Assembly: GCF_005877055.1 (NCBI RefSeq)
Contig: NZ_CP039424.1
Location: 2,108,001 to 2,172,000, forward strand
Direction of reading: 5' to 3'
DNA length: 64,000 nucleotides
DNA from: Citricoccus sp. SGAir0253
GTDB taxonomy: Bacteria; Actinomycetota; Actinomycetes; Actinomycetales; Micrococcaceae
Below the pieces are notes generated by a model. It had not been told where the DNA came from, did no database searches, and was given only the letters and a program-made list of their open reading frames with translations. Numbering within the stretch: the first letter of the stretch is position 1; each line of letters begins with the position of its first letter. This document shows, piece after piece, positions 24,450-31,977 of this stretch. The position numbers were made by a program, and so were the translations under genes.

Positions 24450-25706
24450 TCAGGCCCCCGCGCACGCGGCCGCGGGCGAGGTGGGGGTCGCGCTGGCCGC
24501 CGGCTCCGTGGGGCTCGGGGTGGCCCCGGCGTCCGAGGGGGACGGGGCTTCCTCGGACGCGGTGGCGTCCGCCGAGGGCGCCGATCCACCGTCGGCGCTG
24601 GCTCCGGCGCCGTCCGGGGTCGCCGTGGCTCCTGCGCTCGATGCATCCGTGGAGGCGCTGCCGGAGTTCTCGCCGTCGTCCCCGGACCCCTCGTCCAGGA
24701 AGGAGCCGAGGTCGTCGCCGGCCAGGGCGGCCCGCAGGTCGTCCATGGCCTCGAAGTCCTGCTCGACGATCGAGGCGCCCCCGGGGCCCGCCGTCGGGGG
24801 GCCGTGCGGGATGGTGAACATGTGGATGTCGCCGCTGCGGATCCCGTTGAGCTGGAGGCCGTAGCCGGCGATGGTCGCGGCGTCCAGGCCCTCGTCCACG
24901 GTGATGAACGGGGCCAGGGCGTCCACGACGTCCATGACGCGCTGGGGGTCGGCCAGGGTCCTGGCCGTGAGCAGCCGGTCCACGACGGCCGCCACGAACC
25001 GCTGCTGGTTCTGCACCCGGTCGAAGTCCCCGCCCGCGAAGGCCTTGCGCTCGCGCACGTAGCGCAGGGCGTCGGAGCCCTCCAGGAGGACCTCGCCGCG
25101 GGGGAAGTAGGAGGGGTTGACCTGCCCGGAGGAGAAGGTGGCCGGGTTGCACACGGTGACCCCGCCCAGGGCGCTGGTGAGCCCGTTGAAGCCCTCGAAG
25201 TCGATGACCGCCAGGTGGTCCACCTGGACGCCCAGCAGGTCCTGCATCGTCTGGGTCACGAGCGGGTAGCCGCCGAGGTCGAGCGCGGCGTTGACCTTCC
25301 GCGCTCCATGCTCGGGGATGGTGACCCACAGGTCGCGCACGATCGACATGACGTACACGTCCTGCCGGTCGGCGGGGACGTGGACGAGCATCATCGTGTC
25401 CGAGCGCTGCCCCTCCTCCCCCTTGTTCTCCGCCGTGTCCCGGCCCTCGCCCCGGGAGTCCGAGCCCATCAGCAGGATGTTCAGGGCACCGTCCGGGGCC
25501 TGCTCCGTGGCGATCCCCGCGTCCACGGTCTGGCGCTTGTCGTTGAACGCCGAGGCCACCTGCCAGACGTAGACGCCGGCGACCACGAGCACCACCAGCA
25601 CCAGGGCCCCGAGGGCGAGCAGGACGTTCCTCACGGTGCGGCGCCGCCGGGACGGGGCCCCGCTGGCACGGCGCGGCGCGTACTGGTCTGGGTCAGTGGA
25701 GGGCAC
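24450..25706 (-). CDS. LytR-CpsA-Psr (LCP) family wall-polymer ligase
   Basis: 418 residues. A basic cytoplasmic N-terminus leads into one membrane helix at about 27-47 (VLLALGALVLVVLVVAGVYV). The extracellular LCP domain follows at about 75-320: NILLMGSDSRGEG, RSDTMMLVHV, YVMSIVRDLWVTIP with the catalytic/pyrophosphate-binding arginine, and RYVRERKAF. Residues 325-418 are a Ser/Thr/Ala/Pro-rich tail, probably a wall-spanning disordered segment. LCP proteins transfer lipid-linked glycopolymers to peptidoglycan on the outer face of the membrane. The start is GTG 25706 with AGGA seven bases upstream. It heads the LCP-glycosyltransferase(-wecC) operon at the mutM border of the island. A second LCP gene without the long tail lies at 36753. 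Confidence 0.93.
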   Translation of the reverse strand: MPSTDPDQYAPRRASGAPSRRRRTVRNVLLALGALVLVVLVVAGVYVWQVASAFNDKRQTVDAGIATEQAPDGALNILLMGSDSRGEGRDTAENKGEEGQRSDTMMLVHVPADRQDVYVMSIVRDLWVTIPEHGARKVNAALDLGGYPLVTQTMQDLLGVQVDHLAVIDFEGFNGLTSALGGVTVCNPATFSSGQVNPSYFPRGEVLLEGSDALRYVRERKAFAGGDFDRVQNQQRFVAAVVDRLLTARTLADPQRVMDVVDALAPFITVDEGLDAATIAGYGLQLNGIRSGDIHMFTIPHGPPTAGPGGASIVEQDFEAMDDLRAALAGDDLGSFLDEGSGDDGENSGSASTDASSAGATATPDGAGASADGGSAPSADATASEEAPSPSDAGATPSPTEPAASATPTSPAAACAGA

Positions 25707-25803
25707 GAAGGGTTCCTATCGACAGGGCGGATCCGTCCCATGGTAGACCGGGGCGGCCCGTCGGCCCGGGCAACGGCGTGGCCGGGGCGGACGCGGCGCC
25801 CCG

Positions 25804-26715
25804 CTACCAGCGGGCCCGGCGCGGCACCGGCTGGCAGCGGGGGCAGTACGAGGAGGACCGGTTCATGAAGGGCCGGCGCACGATGAGCGAGACGCGGCCC
25901 TCGGCGGCGCACCGGCGGCACGGCAGGCCGGCCCGGCCGTAGGCGTCGAGGGAGCGGTCGAAGTATCCCGACTCGCCGTTGACGTTGACGTACAGGGAGT
26001 CGAAGCTCGTCCCGCCCTGGGCGAGCGCCTCCTCCATCACCTCGTGGACGGCGGCGAGCAGGCGCGCGGACTCGGTCCGGTTGATCGTGTCCGTGGGGCG
26101 GGCATAGTGCAGCCGGGCACGCCACAGGGCCTCGTCCGCGTAGATGTTGCCGATCCCCGAGACGAGCGACTGGTCCAGCAGCGCGCGCTTGAGACCGGTC
26201 CGGCGGCCGCGCAGCCGCAGGTGCACCGCCTCGGGGTCGAACGCCGGGTCCAGCGGGTCCCGCCCGATGTGGGCCACGGAGGCCGGCAGCAGCTGGCCCG
26301 GCAGGTCGTCCGCGGGGACGAGCCGGTCCAGGAACAGCCCGCCGAAGATGCGCTGGTCCACGAACCGCAGTTCCCGCGAACGGTCCGCGTCGTCCTCGCC
26401 CGGCTCGAGCAGCAGCCGGATGCGCAGGTGCCGCGGGGCGGGGTCCGCGGGATCGTTCACGAGGAGCTGTCCGCTCATCCCCAGGTGCGCGACGAGGGCG
26501 CTGTCCTCCCCCGCCAGCGGGATCCAGAGGTACTTGCCGCGCCGCTCGGGCACGGCCAGGCGCGACCCGGCGAGCCGGGCGGCGAAGTCGTCCGGGCCGG
26601 CGCCGTGCCGTCGGGTGGAGCGGACGTCGAGGACCTCGACGGCCGAGACCGGGCGGCCGGCCGCCCAGCGCTCGAGGCCGCGCCGGACGACCTCGACCTC
26701 GGGCAGCTCAGGCAC
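25804..26715 (-). CDS. mutM: Formamidopyrimidine-DNA glycosylase
   Basis: 303-residue base-excision repair enzyme removing 8-oxoguanine and formamidopyrimidines, with AP-lyase activity. After the initiator the sequence is PELPEVE, giving the required N-terminal catalytic proline and glutamate. The helix-two-turn-helix DNA-binding region is [14 protein letters not shown], and the C-terminal zinc finger has CRRC and CPRC near residues 272-297. The start is GTG 26715, which overlaps the rnc reading frame by eight bases; this is the only start that places Pro at position 2. In actinobacteria the order rnc-mutM-smc is conserved; here the LCP gene and the polysaccharide island follow instead of smc. 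The 97-base spacer to the LCP start holds a weak minus-strand TACCAT box at 25745-25740. Confidence 0.97.
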   Translation of the reverse strand: MPELPEVEVVRRGLERWAAGRPVSAVEVLDVRSTRRHGAGPDDFAARLAGSRLAVPERRGKYLWIPLAGEDSALVAHLGMSGQLLVNDPADPAPRHLRIRLLLEPGEDDADRSRELRFVDQRIFGGLFLDRLVPADDLPGQLLPASVAHIGRDPLDPAFDPEAVHLRLRGRRTGLKRALLDQSLVSGIGNIYADEALWRARLHYARPTDTINRTESARLLAAVHEVMEEALAQGGTSFDSLYVNVNGESGYFDRSLDAYGRAGLPCRRCAAEGRVSLIVRRPFMNRSSSYCPRCQPVPRRARW

Positions 26716-27481
26716 CGGCGCCCGCCGGGGTGCCGGTGCCGGGAGGGGCCGCCCCGGCCGCGGCGGAGACCAGCGGCCAGGAGCGCTCGGCCGCCTGCCG
26801 CTCGGCCTCCTTCTTGGAGGACCCGGTGCCGGAGGCGTAGGGGGTCCCGCCGACCACGAGCGTGGCGGTGAAGACCTTGTCATGGTCCGGGCCCGTGGAC
26901 TCCATGCGGTACTCGATGCCGCCGAGCCCGCCGCCGGCGGCGGCCTCCTGGATGTACGTCTTCCAGTCGGTCCCGGCGCCCATCGCGAGCTCGTCGTCCA
27001 GCAGCGGCACGACGAGCCGGTGCACGAGCGCGCGCGCCTCGTCCATCCCGCACTCCATGTAGGTGGCGCCGATGAGCGCCTCCATGGTGTCCGCGAGGAT
27101 GGAGTCCTTGTCCCGGCCGCGGGTGCGCTTCTCCCCCTCGCCGAGGAGGATGGCCGCGCCGACGCCGATGGACCGGGCCACCGAGGCCAGCGCGCGCGTG
27201 GACACCACGGCGGCGCGCATCCGCGCCAGGTCGCCCTCGGGCAGCGTGGGGTGGGTGCGGTACAGGTGGTCCGTGACCACGAAGCCGACCACGGAGTCCC
27301 CGAGGAACTCGAGGCGCTCGTTCGTGGGCAGCCCGCCGTGCTCGTACGCGTAGGAGCGGTGCGTCAGGGCAAGCGCGAGCGTCCCGGGGTCGATGCCGAC
27401 CCCGAGACGCTCGAGCAGGTCTTCAGTTGTCGCCCGGCCGGACGCTTCCGACCGGTGCGGACCGGACGAACGGGGCGCCAT
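26708..27481 (-). CDS. rnc: Ribonuclease III
   Basis: 257 residues. Double-strand-specific endoribonuclease that processes rRNA and some mRNA. The signature [14 protein letters not shown] and the later [15 protein letters not shown] provide the acidic metal-binding residues of the catalytic domain. A C-terminal double-stranded-RNA-binding domain begins near residue 175 ([12 protein letters not shown]) and includes [15 protein letters not shown] Gly/Ala/Pro-rich tail ends the protein. ATG 27481 is preferred because GAGG, which straddles the rpmF stop codon, lies five bases upstream; GTG 27487 would be only one base after that stop. The gene is tightly packed between rpmF and mutM and shares eight bases with the latter. 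Confidence 0.97.
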   Translation of the reverse strand: MAPRSSGPHRSEASGRATTEDLLERLGVGIDPGTLALALTHRSYAYEHGGLPTNERLEFLGDSVVGFVVTDHLYRTHPTLPEGDLARMRAAVVSTRALASVARSIGVGAAILLGEGEKRTRGRDKDSILADTMEALIGATYMECGMDEARALVHRLVVPLLDDELAMGAGTDWKTYIQEAAAGGGLGGIEYRMESTGPDHDKVFTATLVVGGTPYASGTGSSKKEAERQAAERSWPLVSAAAGAAPPGTGTPAGAGA

Positions 27482-27488
27482 GGGCACC

Positions 27489-27692
27489 TCAGGCGTCGGC
27501 GACCTTGCGGCCCTTGTACTCCAGGAACAACGGCGTGCCGGCCGAGTCGGTCACGACCTGCGCCTGGTGCGCCAGGCGGTAGGTGACGCGGCCGTTCTCC
27601 ACGGACTTCACCAGCGGGGGCACGGTGGCCTTCCACTGCGAACGGCGGGCACGCGTGTTGGAACGGGACATCTTCCGCTTCGGAACTGCCAC
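27489..27692 (-). CDS. rpmF: 50S ribosomal protein L32
   Basis: 67 residues. Small basic protein of the large ribosomal subunit. The start [20 protein letters not shown] matches the family. No CxxC zinc ribbon is present, so this is the zinc-independent form. The start is GTG 27692, two bases after the DUF177 stop, with a weak GAGAG site that overlaps the end of the upstream gene. DUF177-rpmF pairing is one of the most conserved bacterial neighbourhoods. Confidence 0.97.
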   Translation of the reverse strand: MAVPKRKMSRSNTRARRSQWKATVPPLVKSVENGRVTYRLAHQAQVVTDSAGTPLFLEYKGRKVADA

Positions 27693-27694
27693 GG

Positions 27695-28297
27695 CTATCT
27701 CTCTTCTGTCTCGTCGGATGAGGTCTTCTGGTCCGGGCCGGCGGTGCCGGCCTCGGCTGGGTCCTTCGTCAGTGCAGCCAGCGCCGCCCAGCGCGGATCC
27801 AGCTGTTCGTGGACGTGGTCGTCCGGGGCGTCCTCGAGGCGGATGCCGCACTCGGGGCACAGGCCCTGGCAGTCCGGCCGGCACACCGGCTGGAACGGCA
27901 GGGCCGTCACCACGGCGTCCCGGAGGACGGGCTCCAGGTCCACGGTCTCGTGCACCACCAGGCGCTCCTCGTCCCCGCCGCCCTCGGAGGGGGCGGAGAG
28001 GAAGAGCTCCTGCAGGTCCACGGTGATCCCGTCCCGGATCGGGTCCAGGCAGCGACTGCACTCTCCCACGAGCTCGGCATGCGCCTCGCCGGTGACCAGA
28101 ATGCCTTCATGGACCGCTTCCAGGCGCAGCTCGACGTCCACGGGAGAGTCCTCCGGGATGCCGATGAGCGGGGTGGACAGTGCCTCAGGGGCTGGCCACC
28201 GCTCCTCGAGGGTCCGCATGGACCCCGGGCTGCGCACCAGGTCCTTGACGGAGACCACCCAGGCGTCACTGGCCGCCGGGGACGATGACGCGGGCAT
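27695..28297 (-). CDS. DUF177 (YceD) family protein, rRNA-maturation linked
   Basis: 200 residues. YceD/DUF177 proteins are found next to rpmF in most bacteria and are connected with 23S rRNA or L32 handling; the molecular role is not firmly established. The visible signature is CSRCLDPI near residue 76 and a second set CRPDC and CPECG near 140-155, which may bind a metal. The C-terminus is acidic (SSDETEER). The start is ATG 28297 with GGAAGGA six bases upstream; ATG 28303 lies too close to the same site. The upstream 176-base spacer (28298-28473) holds the galU terminator hairpin and no recognisable promoter. Confidence 0.9.
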   Translation of the reverse strand: MPASSSPAASDAWVVSVKDLVRSPGSMRTLEERWPAPEALSTPLIGIPEDSPVDVELRLEAVHEGILVTGEAHAELVGECSRCLDPIRDGITVDLQELFLSAPSEGGGDEERLVVHETVDLEPVLRDAVVTALPFQPVCRPDCQGLCPECGIRLEDAPDDHVHEQLDPRWAALAALTKDPAEAGTAGPDQKTSSDETEER

Positions 28298-28440
28298 CAG
28301 CATTCCTTCCGGACGGACAATGGACGACGGTTCGGACTCCGGGTGGAATCCGGGCAGGGCAGAACCCTCAGGACCGGCTCCCCAGTCTAGCCGCTCGCGA
28401 CGCATCGGTCCAAATGGCGCACCGGTGGCCGGTACCGGCC

Positions 28441-28465
28441 GGCGCCGTCCGCCCCGGACGGCGCC
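28441..28465 (-). terminator. Terminator-like hairpin after galU
   Basis: Perfect 10-bp stem GGCGCCGTCC / GGACGGCGCC at 28441-28450 and 28456-28465 with loop GCCCC, starting nine bases after the galU stop. There is no T-tract, as is common in actinobacteria. Confidence 0.6.
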
Positions 28466-28473
28466 GTGCGCGC

Positions 28474-29385
28474 TCAGAGGGTCGCGGCGAACTCCTTGAG
28501 CCAGGGCCGCAGCTCGGGGCCCAGGTCCTCGCGCGCGCTGGCCAGCTCGATCACGGCCTTCAGGTAGCTGAGCTTGTCCCCCGTGTCGTAGCGGGTGCCG
28601 CGGAAGACCACGGCGTGCACGCCGAAGCCCTCGCCCGTGCCCTCGGCCAGCACCTGCAGGGCGTCGGTCAGCTGGATCTCGTTGCCGCGGCCCGGGCCGG
28701 TGCGCTGCAGGATCTGGAACACCACGGGGTCCAGCACGTAGCGGCCGATGACGGCCAGGTTGGACGGGGCGTCCTCGGCGGCCGGCTTCTCCACGAGACC
28801 GGTCACGCGGACCACGTCCTCGGACGCGCCGGGCACCGGCTCCACCTCGGCCACGCCGTAGGCGGAGATGTTCTCGCGCGGCACCTCCATGAGGGCCACC
28901 ACCGAGCCGCCCCGCTCCTGCTGCACGTCGATCATCCGCTGCAGCAGGTGCTCCCGCTCGTCGATCAGGTCGTCGCCGAGCAGCACGGCGAAGGGCTCGT
29001 TCCCCACGTGCTGGCGGGCGCACAGCACGGCGTGGCCCAGCCCCTTGGCGTCCACCTGGCGGATGAAGTGGATGTCCCCGAGGTTGGTGGCCTCCTGGAT
29101 CTTGTCCAGCTTGGAGAAGTCGCCCTTGAGCTCGAGCGTGCGCTCGAGCGCCGGCACCCGGTCGAAGTGGTCCTCCAGCGCCCGCTTGCTCCGCCCCGTG
29201 ACCATGAGCACGTCGTCGAGGCCGGCGGCGCGGGCCTCCGAGATGACGTACTGGATGGCCGGCTTGTCCACCACCGGGAGCATCTCCTTGGGCATGGCCT
29301 TGGTGGCCGGCAGGAAGCGGGTGCCCAGCCCCGCGGCGGGGATGACGGCCTTGTGGGTGCGTGAGGTCCTCGAGCGATCAGTCAT
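28474..29385 (-). CDS. galU: UTP-glucose-1-phosphate uridylyltransferase
   Basis: 303 residues. Makes UDP-glucose from glucose 1-phosphate and UTP, the donor for glucosyl transfer and the substrate of the UDP-glucose dehydrogenase encoded at 46244. The nucleotide-binding N-terminus is AVIPAAGLGTRFLPATKAMPKE with the pyrophosphorylase signature; GVAEVEP, GLVEKP and GNEIQLTDAL follow at their usual places, and RGTRYDTGDKLSYLKA is near the C-terminus. Length fits the family. ATG 29385 has no ribosome site; a TATCCT box six bases upstream suggests a leaderless mRNA. The gene is inserted between coaD and the DUF177-rpmF pair, which is unusual, and links core metabolism to the envelope genes in this window. 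Confidence 0.96.
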   Translation of the reverse strand: MTDRSRTSRTHKAVIPAAGLGTRFLPATKAMPKEMLPVVDKPAIQYVISEARAAGLDDVLMVTGRSKRALEDHFDRVPALERTLELKGDFSKLDKIQEATNLGDIHFIRQVDAKGLGHAVLCARQHVGNEPFAVLLGDDLIDEREHLLQRMIDVQQERGGSVVALMEVPRENISAYGVAEVEPVPGASEDVVRVTGLVEKPAAEDAPSNLAVIGRYVLDPVVFQILQRTGPGRGNEIQLTDALQVLAEGTGEGFGVHAVVFRGTRYDTGDKLSYLKAVIELASAREDLGPELRPWLKEFAATL

Positions 29386-29391
29386 GGGGGC

Positions 29392-29397
29392 AGGATA
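29392..29397 (-). promoter_or_regulatory. Candidate leaderless -10 for galU
   Basis: TATCCT on the minus strand ends six bases before ATG 29385 and no Shine-Dalgarno is present, so transcription would begin at or next to the start codon. The -35 (TCGACG at 19-base spacing) is weak. Confidence 0.4.
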
Positions 29398-29450
29398 ACC
29401 CGCCGAGGTGGACGCCCGTCGACCGGCTCTCCACGGGGCGACCGCGCAGG

Positions 29451-29930
29451 TCAGGCGCCGGTGGACTCCGCGAGCCGGCGCATCACCGCGCGGGGGACGA
29501 ACTCGGAGACATCCCCGCCGAGCTGGCTGACCTCCTTGATGAGGGAGGAGGACAGGTGCGCGTAGCGACCGTCCGTGGGCAGGAACACCGTCTCGACGCC
29601 GGTGAGGTGCCGGTTCATGGCGGCCATGGGCATCTCGTAGTTCAGGTCCGTGGTGTTGCGCAGGCCCTTGATGATCGCGTTGGCCCCGGCCTTGCGGCAG
29701 AACTCGGCCAGCAGGCCGTCGCCCATGGGCACCACGGAGATCCCCTGGAGGGAGGAGACGGTCTCGCGGATCATCTCGATCCGGGTGTCCGCGTCGAACC
29801 GGTGGCTCTTGGCGTAGTTCGTGGACACCGCCACGATGATCTCGTCGAAGAGGTTGGACGCCCGCGCGATCACCTCCACGTGGCCGTTGTGCAGGGGGTC
29901 GAAGGATCCGGGGCAGACAGCGCGGCGCAT
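29451..29930 (-). CDS. coaD: Phosphopantetheine adenylyltransferase
   Basis: 159 residues. Transfers AMP to 4'-phosphopantetheine, the penultimate step of coenzyme A synthesis. The nucleotidyl-transferase signature CPGSFDPLHNGHVEVI (with the T/H-x-G-H motif as HNGH) is at residues 6-21, and the C-terminal YAHLSSSLIKEVSQLGG block is present. ATG 29930 has no ribosome site and sits nine bases from a TAGTAT box, so the mRNA is probably leaderless. It diverges from the aminotransferase gene; the two share a symmetric -10 (29939-29947). The spacer to galU is 65 bases. Confidence 0.97.
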   Translation of the reverse strand: MRRAVCPGSFDPLHNGHVEVIARASNLFDEIIVAVSTNYAKSHRFDADTRIEMIRETVSSLQGISVVPMGDGLLAEFCRKAGANAIIKGLRNTTDLNYEMPMAAMNRHLTGVETVFLPTDGRYAHLSSSLIKEVSQLGGDVSEFVPRAVMRRLAESTGA

Positions 29931-29938
29931 GGACCGAA

Positions 29939-29947
29939 CATACTATG
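29939..29947. promoter_or_regulatory. Symmetric -10 shared by divergent coaD and aminotransferase genes
   Basis: CATACTATG reads almost the same on both strands. On the plus strand TACTAT (29941-29946) ends eight bases before ATG 29955. On the minus strand TAGTAT (29945-29940) ends nine bases before ATG 29930. Only 24 bases separate the two starts, so both transcripts must begin at or near the start codons. Confidence 0.6.
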
Positions 29948-29954
29948 GGGACGC

Positions 29955-31358
29955 ATGGGAACCACAGCCGACCGCACGCCCCCGGACCGGGCCGCCCCGG
30001 GCGGGCCCGCCACCACCGCCCCGGCCGCCGGCGACCCCGTCGGCGCCCCGGGTCCCCGCCCCGCGCACCGGCCCTGGCAGCGGGGCGCCGCGGCGGCCGG
30101 GCTGCTCGCCGGTGACGCCCCGACCCCGACCGTCTTCGAGACGATGACCGGACTGGCCCGGCGGCACGGGGCCGTCAACCTCGGCCAGGGCTTCCCGGAC
30201 GCCGACGGCCCGGAGTGGATCCGCGCGCGGGCCGCCGAGGCCGTGCGCACCGGGGCGGACCTGGCGAACCAGTACGCCCCCGGGGTGGGCCTGCCCGTGC
30301 TGCGGCAGGCGATCGCCGGCCACCAGCGGCGCCACCACGGGCTGGACCCGGACCCGGACCGCGAGGTGGTCGTGACCACGGGGGCCACCGAGGGGATCGC
30401 CGCGGCCCTGCTGGCGCTCGTCGGACCCGGGGACGAGGTGGTGGCGTTCGAGCCGTTCTACGACTCCTACGCCTTCGTCACCGCGCTCACCGGCGCCCGC
30501 CTGGTCACCGTGCCCCTGGAGCCGCCGCACTTCCTCCCCGACCCCGAGGCGTTCGCCCGGGCCCTGACGCCGCGCACGCGGCTGGCCGTGCTGAACGTCC
30601 CGCACAACCCCACGGGGGCCGTCCCGGACGGGGCGCTGCTGGGTCGGCTCATCGCGGCGTGCGCCCGGCACGACGTGCTCGTGCTCAGCGACGAGGTGTA
30701 CGAGCACCTCGTCTACGAGGGGCGCCACCACCCGGTGGCCGCCGTGCCCGGCGCGTGGGAGCGCACCCTGACGGTCTCCTCCGCCGGCAAGAGCTTCTCC
30801 CTGACCGGCTGGAAGGTGGGCTGGGTGACCGGCCCGGAGGAGCTCGTGGCCGCGGTGCGCTCCGTCAAGCAGTACCTGACCTACTCCTCGGGGCCCGCCT
30901 ACCAGCTGGCGGTCGCGGAGGCGCTGGCGGAGGGCGACGCCTTCCTGGCCGAGCAGCGGGACCGGTACCGGCGGTCCCGGGACCGGCTCGTGGCCGGGTT
31001 GCGGGCCGCCGGACTCGACCCCGTGGTGCCCGCCGCGGGCTACTTCACGGTGACGGACCTCGCGCCCCTGGGCCTGCCGGACGCCGCGGCCGCCGCCGGC
31101 GCGTTGGCCGCCCGGGCCGGCGTCGTGGGCATCCCGGTGAGCGCGCTGTGCCGTCCCGGGGCGGCGCCGGCGCCCGCTGGCGCTCCGGGCCCCGGTCACG
31201 GCGGGAACGACGGCGGCGGCGCGGCCGGGCACGCCGCGGCGCCCCCCGCGGGGCTGCGGTCCTGGATGCGGTGGGCGTTCTGCAAGCGCCCCGAGGTCAT
31301 CGAGGAGGCGGTGCGCCGGTTCGCGGCGCTGCCCGGCGCGCTCTCCCCCGGGGCCTAG
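29955..31358 (+). CDS. PLP-dependent class I aminotransferase (DapC/kynurenine-aminotransferase-like)
   Basis: 467 residues. Fold-type I aminotransferase. GAVNLGQGFPDADGPEW near residue 72 and the PLP lysine in SSAGKSFSLTGWKVGW are diagnostic; NPTGA and DEVYEHLVY lie between. Homologues in actinobacteria are annotated as succinyl-diaminopimelate, kynurenine or broad aromatic/methionine aminotransferases; the sequence alone does not choose. A Pro/Ala/Gly-rich extension of about 50 residues precedes the fold, and a Gly/His/Ala-rich insertion (residues about 399-430) interrupts the C-terminal domain. Internal ATG codons exist, but ATG 29955 lies at the shared -10 and is retained. It is the only plus-strand gene in this stretch and its TAG shares a CTAG with the stop of rsmD. 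Confidence 0.88.
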   Translation: MGTTADRTPPDRAAPGGPATTAPAAGDPVGAPGPRPAHRPWQRGAAAAGLLAGDAPTPTVFETMTGLARRHGAVNLGQGFPDADGPEWIRARAAEAVRTGADLANQYAPGVGLPVLRQAIAGHQRRHHGLDPDPDREVVVTTGATEGIAAALLALVGPGDEVVAFEPFYDSYAFVTALTGARLVTVPLEPPHFLPDPEAFARALTPRTRLAVLNVPHNPTGAVPDGALLGRLIAACARHDVLVLSDEVYEHLVYEGRHHPVAAVPGAWERTLTVSSAGKSFSLTGWKVGWVTGPEELVAAVRSVKQYLTYSSGPAYQLAVAEALAEGDAFLAEQRDRYRRSRDRLVAGLRAAGLDPVVPAAGYFTVTDLAPLGLPDAAAAAGALAARAGVVGIPVSALCRPGAAPAPAGAPGPGHGGNDGGGAAGHAAAPPAGLRSWMRWAFCKRPEVIEEAVRRFAALPGALSPGA

Positions 31359-31966
31359 GGAGCCTCCACCGTCCCCGGTGCCCCGGCGGCCTCCGGCTCA
31401 TCGGCGCGCAGGCAGAAGTACAGGCGGGTCTCGCCGTAGTCGCGCCACTCCAGCGGCTCCATCCCGGCCGGCCAGTCCGGCTCGGCCGACCGGGCCGAGC
31501 GCTCGAGCACGAGCAGCCCGCCGGGGACGAGGACGGCCGCGATGCGCCCGAGGGTGGCGGCGAGGGCCGGGCCCTCCAGCGGGTAGGGCGGGTCGGCGAG
31601 CACGAGGTCCCAGGGCCCGGCCCCGGTCCCGCCGGCCAGGACGTGGTCGACGGCGCCCGCCGCCACCTCGACGACCGGCCGCCCCAGCCGCCGGTTGAGC
31701 TCGGCGGCGTTGCGCCGGCACACCGCGGCGGCCCGCCGGTCCCGCTCGACGAGCAGGACGCGGTCCGCGCCCCGGCTGGCCGCCTCCCCGCCGAGCGCGC
31801 CGGAGCCGGCGAACAGGTCGGCGACGGCGGTGCCCTCCAGCCAGCCGCGCGTGGCGAGCCAGGAGAACAGCGCCTCCCGCGTCCGGTCGGTGGTCGGCCG
31901 CGTCCCGTCCCCCGGGACGGAGGCCAGCTGCAGTCCGCCGGCCCGGCCGGCGATGATCCTCGGCAT
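31355..31966 (-). CDS. rsmD: 16S rRNA (guanine(966)-N(2))-methyltransferase
   Basis: 203 residues. SAM-dependent methyltransferase modifying G966 in the 30S subunit. PRIIAGRAGG at the N-terminus and RPTTDRTREALFSWL are typical; the SAM-binding loop is ADLFAGSGALGGEAASRGA and the catalytic motif IV is LVLADPPYPL. ATG 31966 has GAGAGGA six bases upstream and lies 11 bases after recG, so both are in one operon. recG-rsmD-coaD is the normal actinobacterial order, here interrupted by the opposing aminotransferase gene. Confidence 0.95.
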   Translation of the reverse strand: MPRIIAGRAGGLQLASVPGDGTRPTTDRTREALFSWLATRGWLEGTAVADLFAGSGALGGEAASRGADRVLLVERDRRAAAVCRRNAAELNRRLGRPVVEVAAGAVDHVLAGGTGAGPWDLVLADPPYPLEGPALAATLGRIAAVLVPGGLLVLERSARSAEPDWPAGMEPLEWRDYGETRLYFCLRADEPEAAGAPGTVEAP

Positions 31967-31977
31967 GTGTGGTCCTC

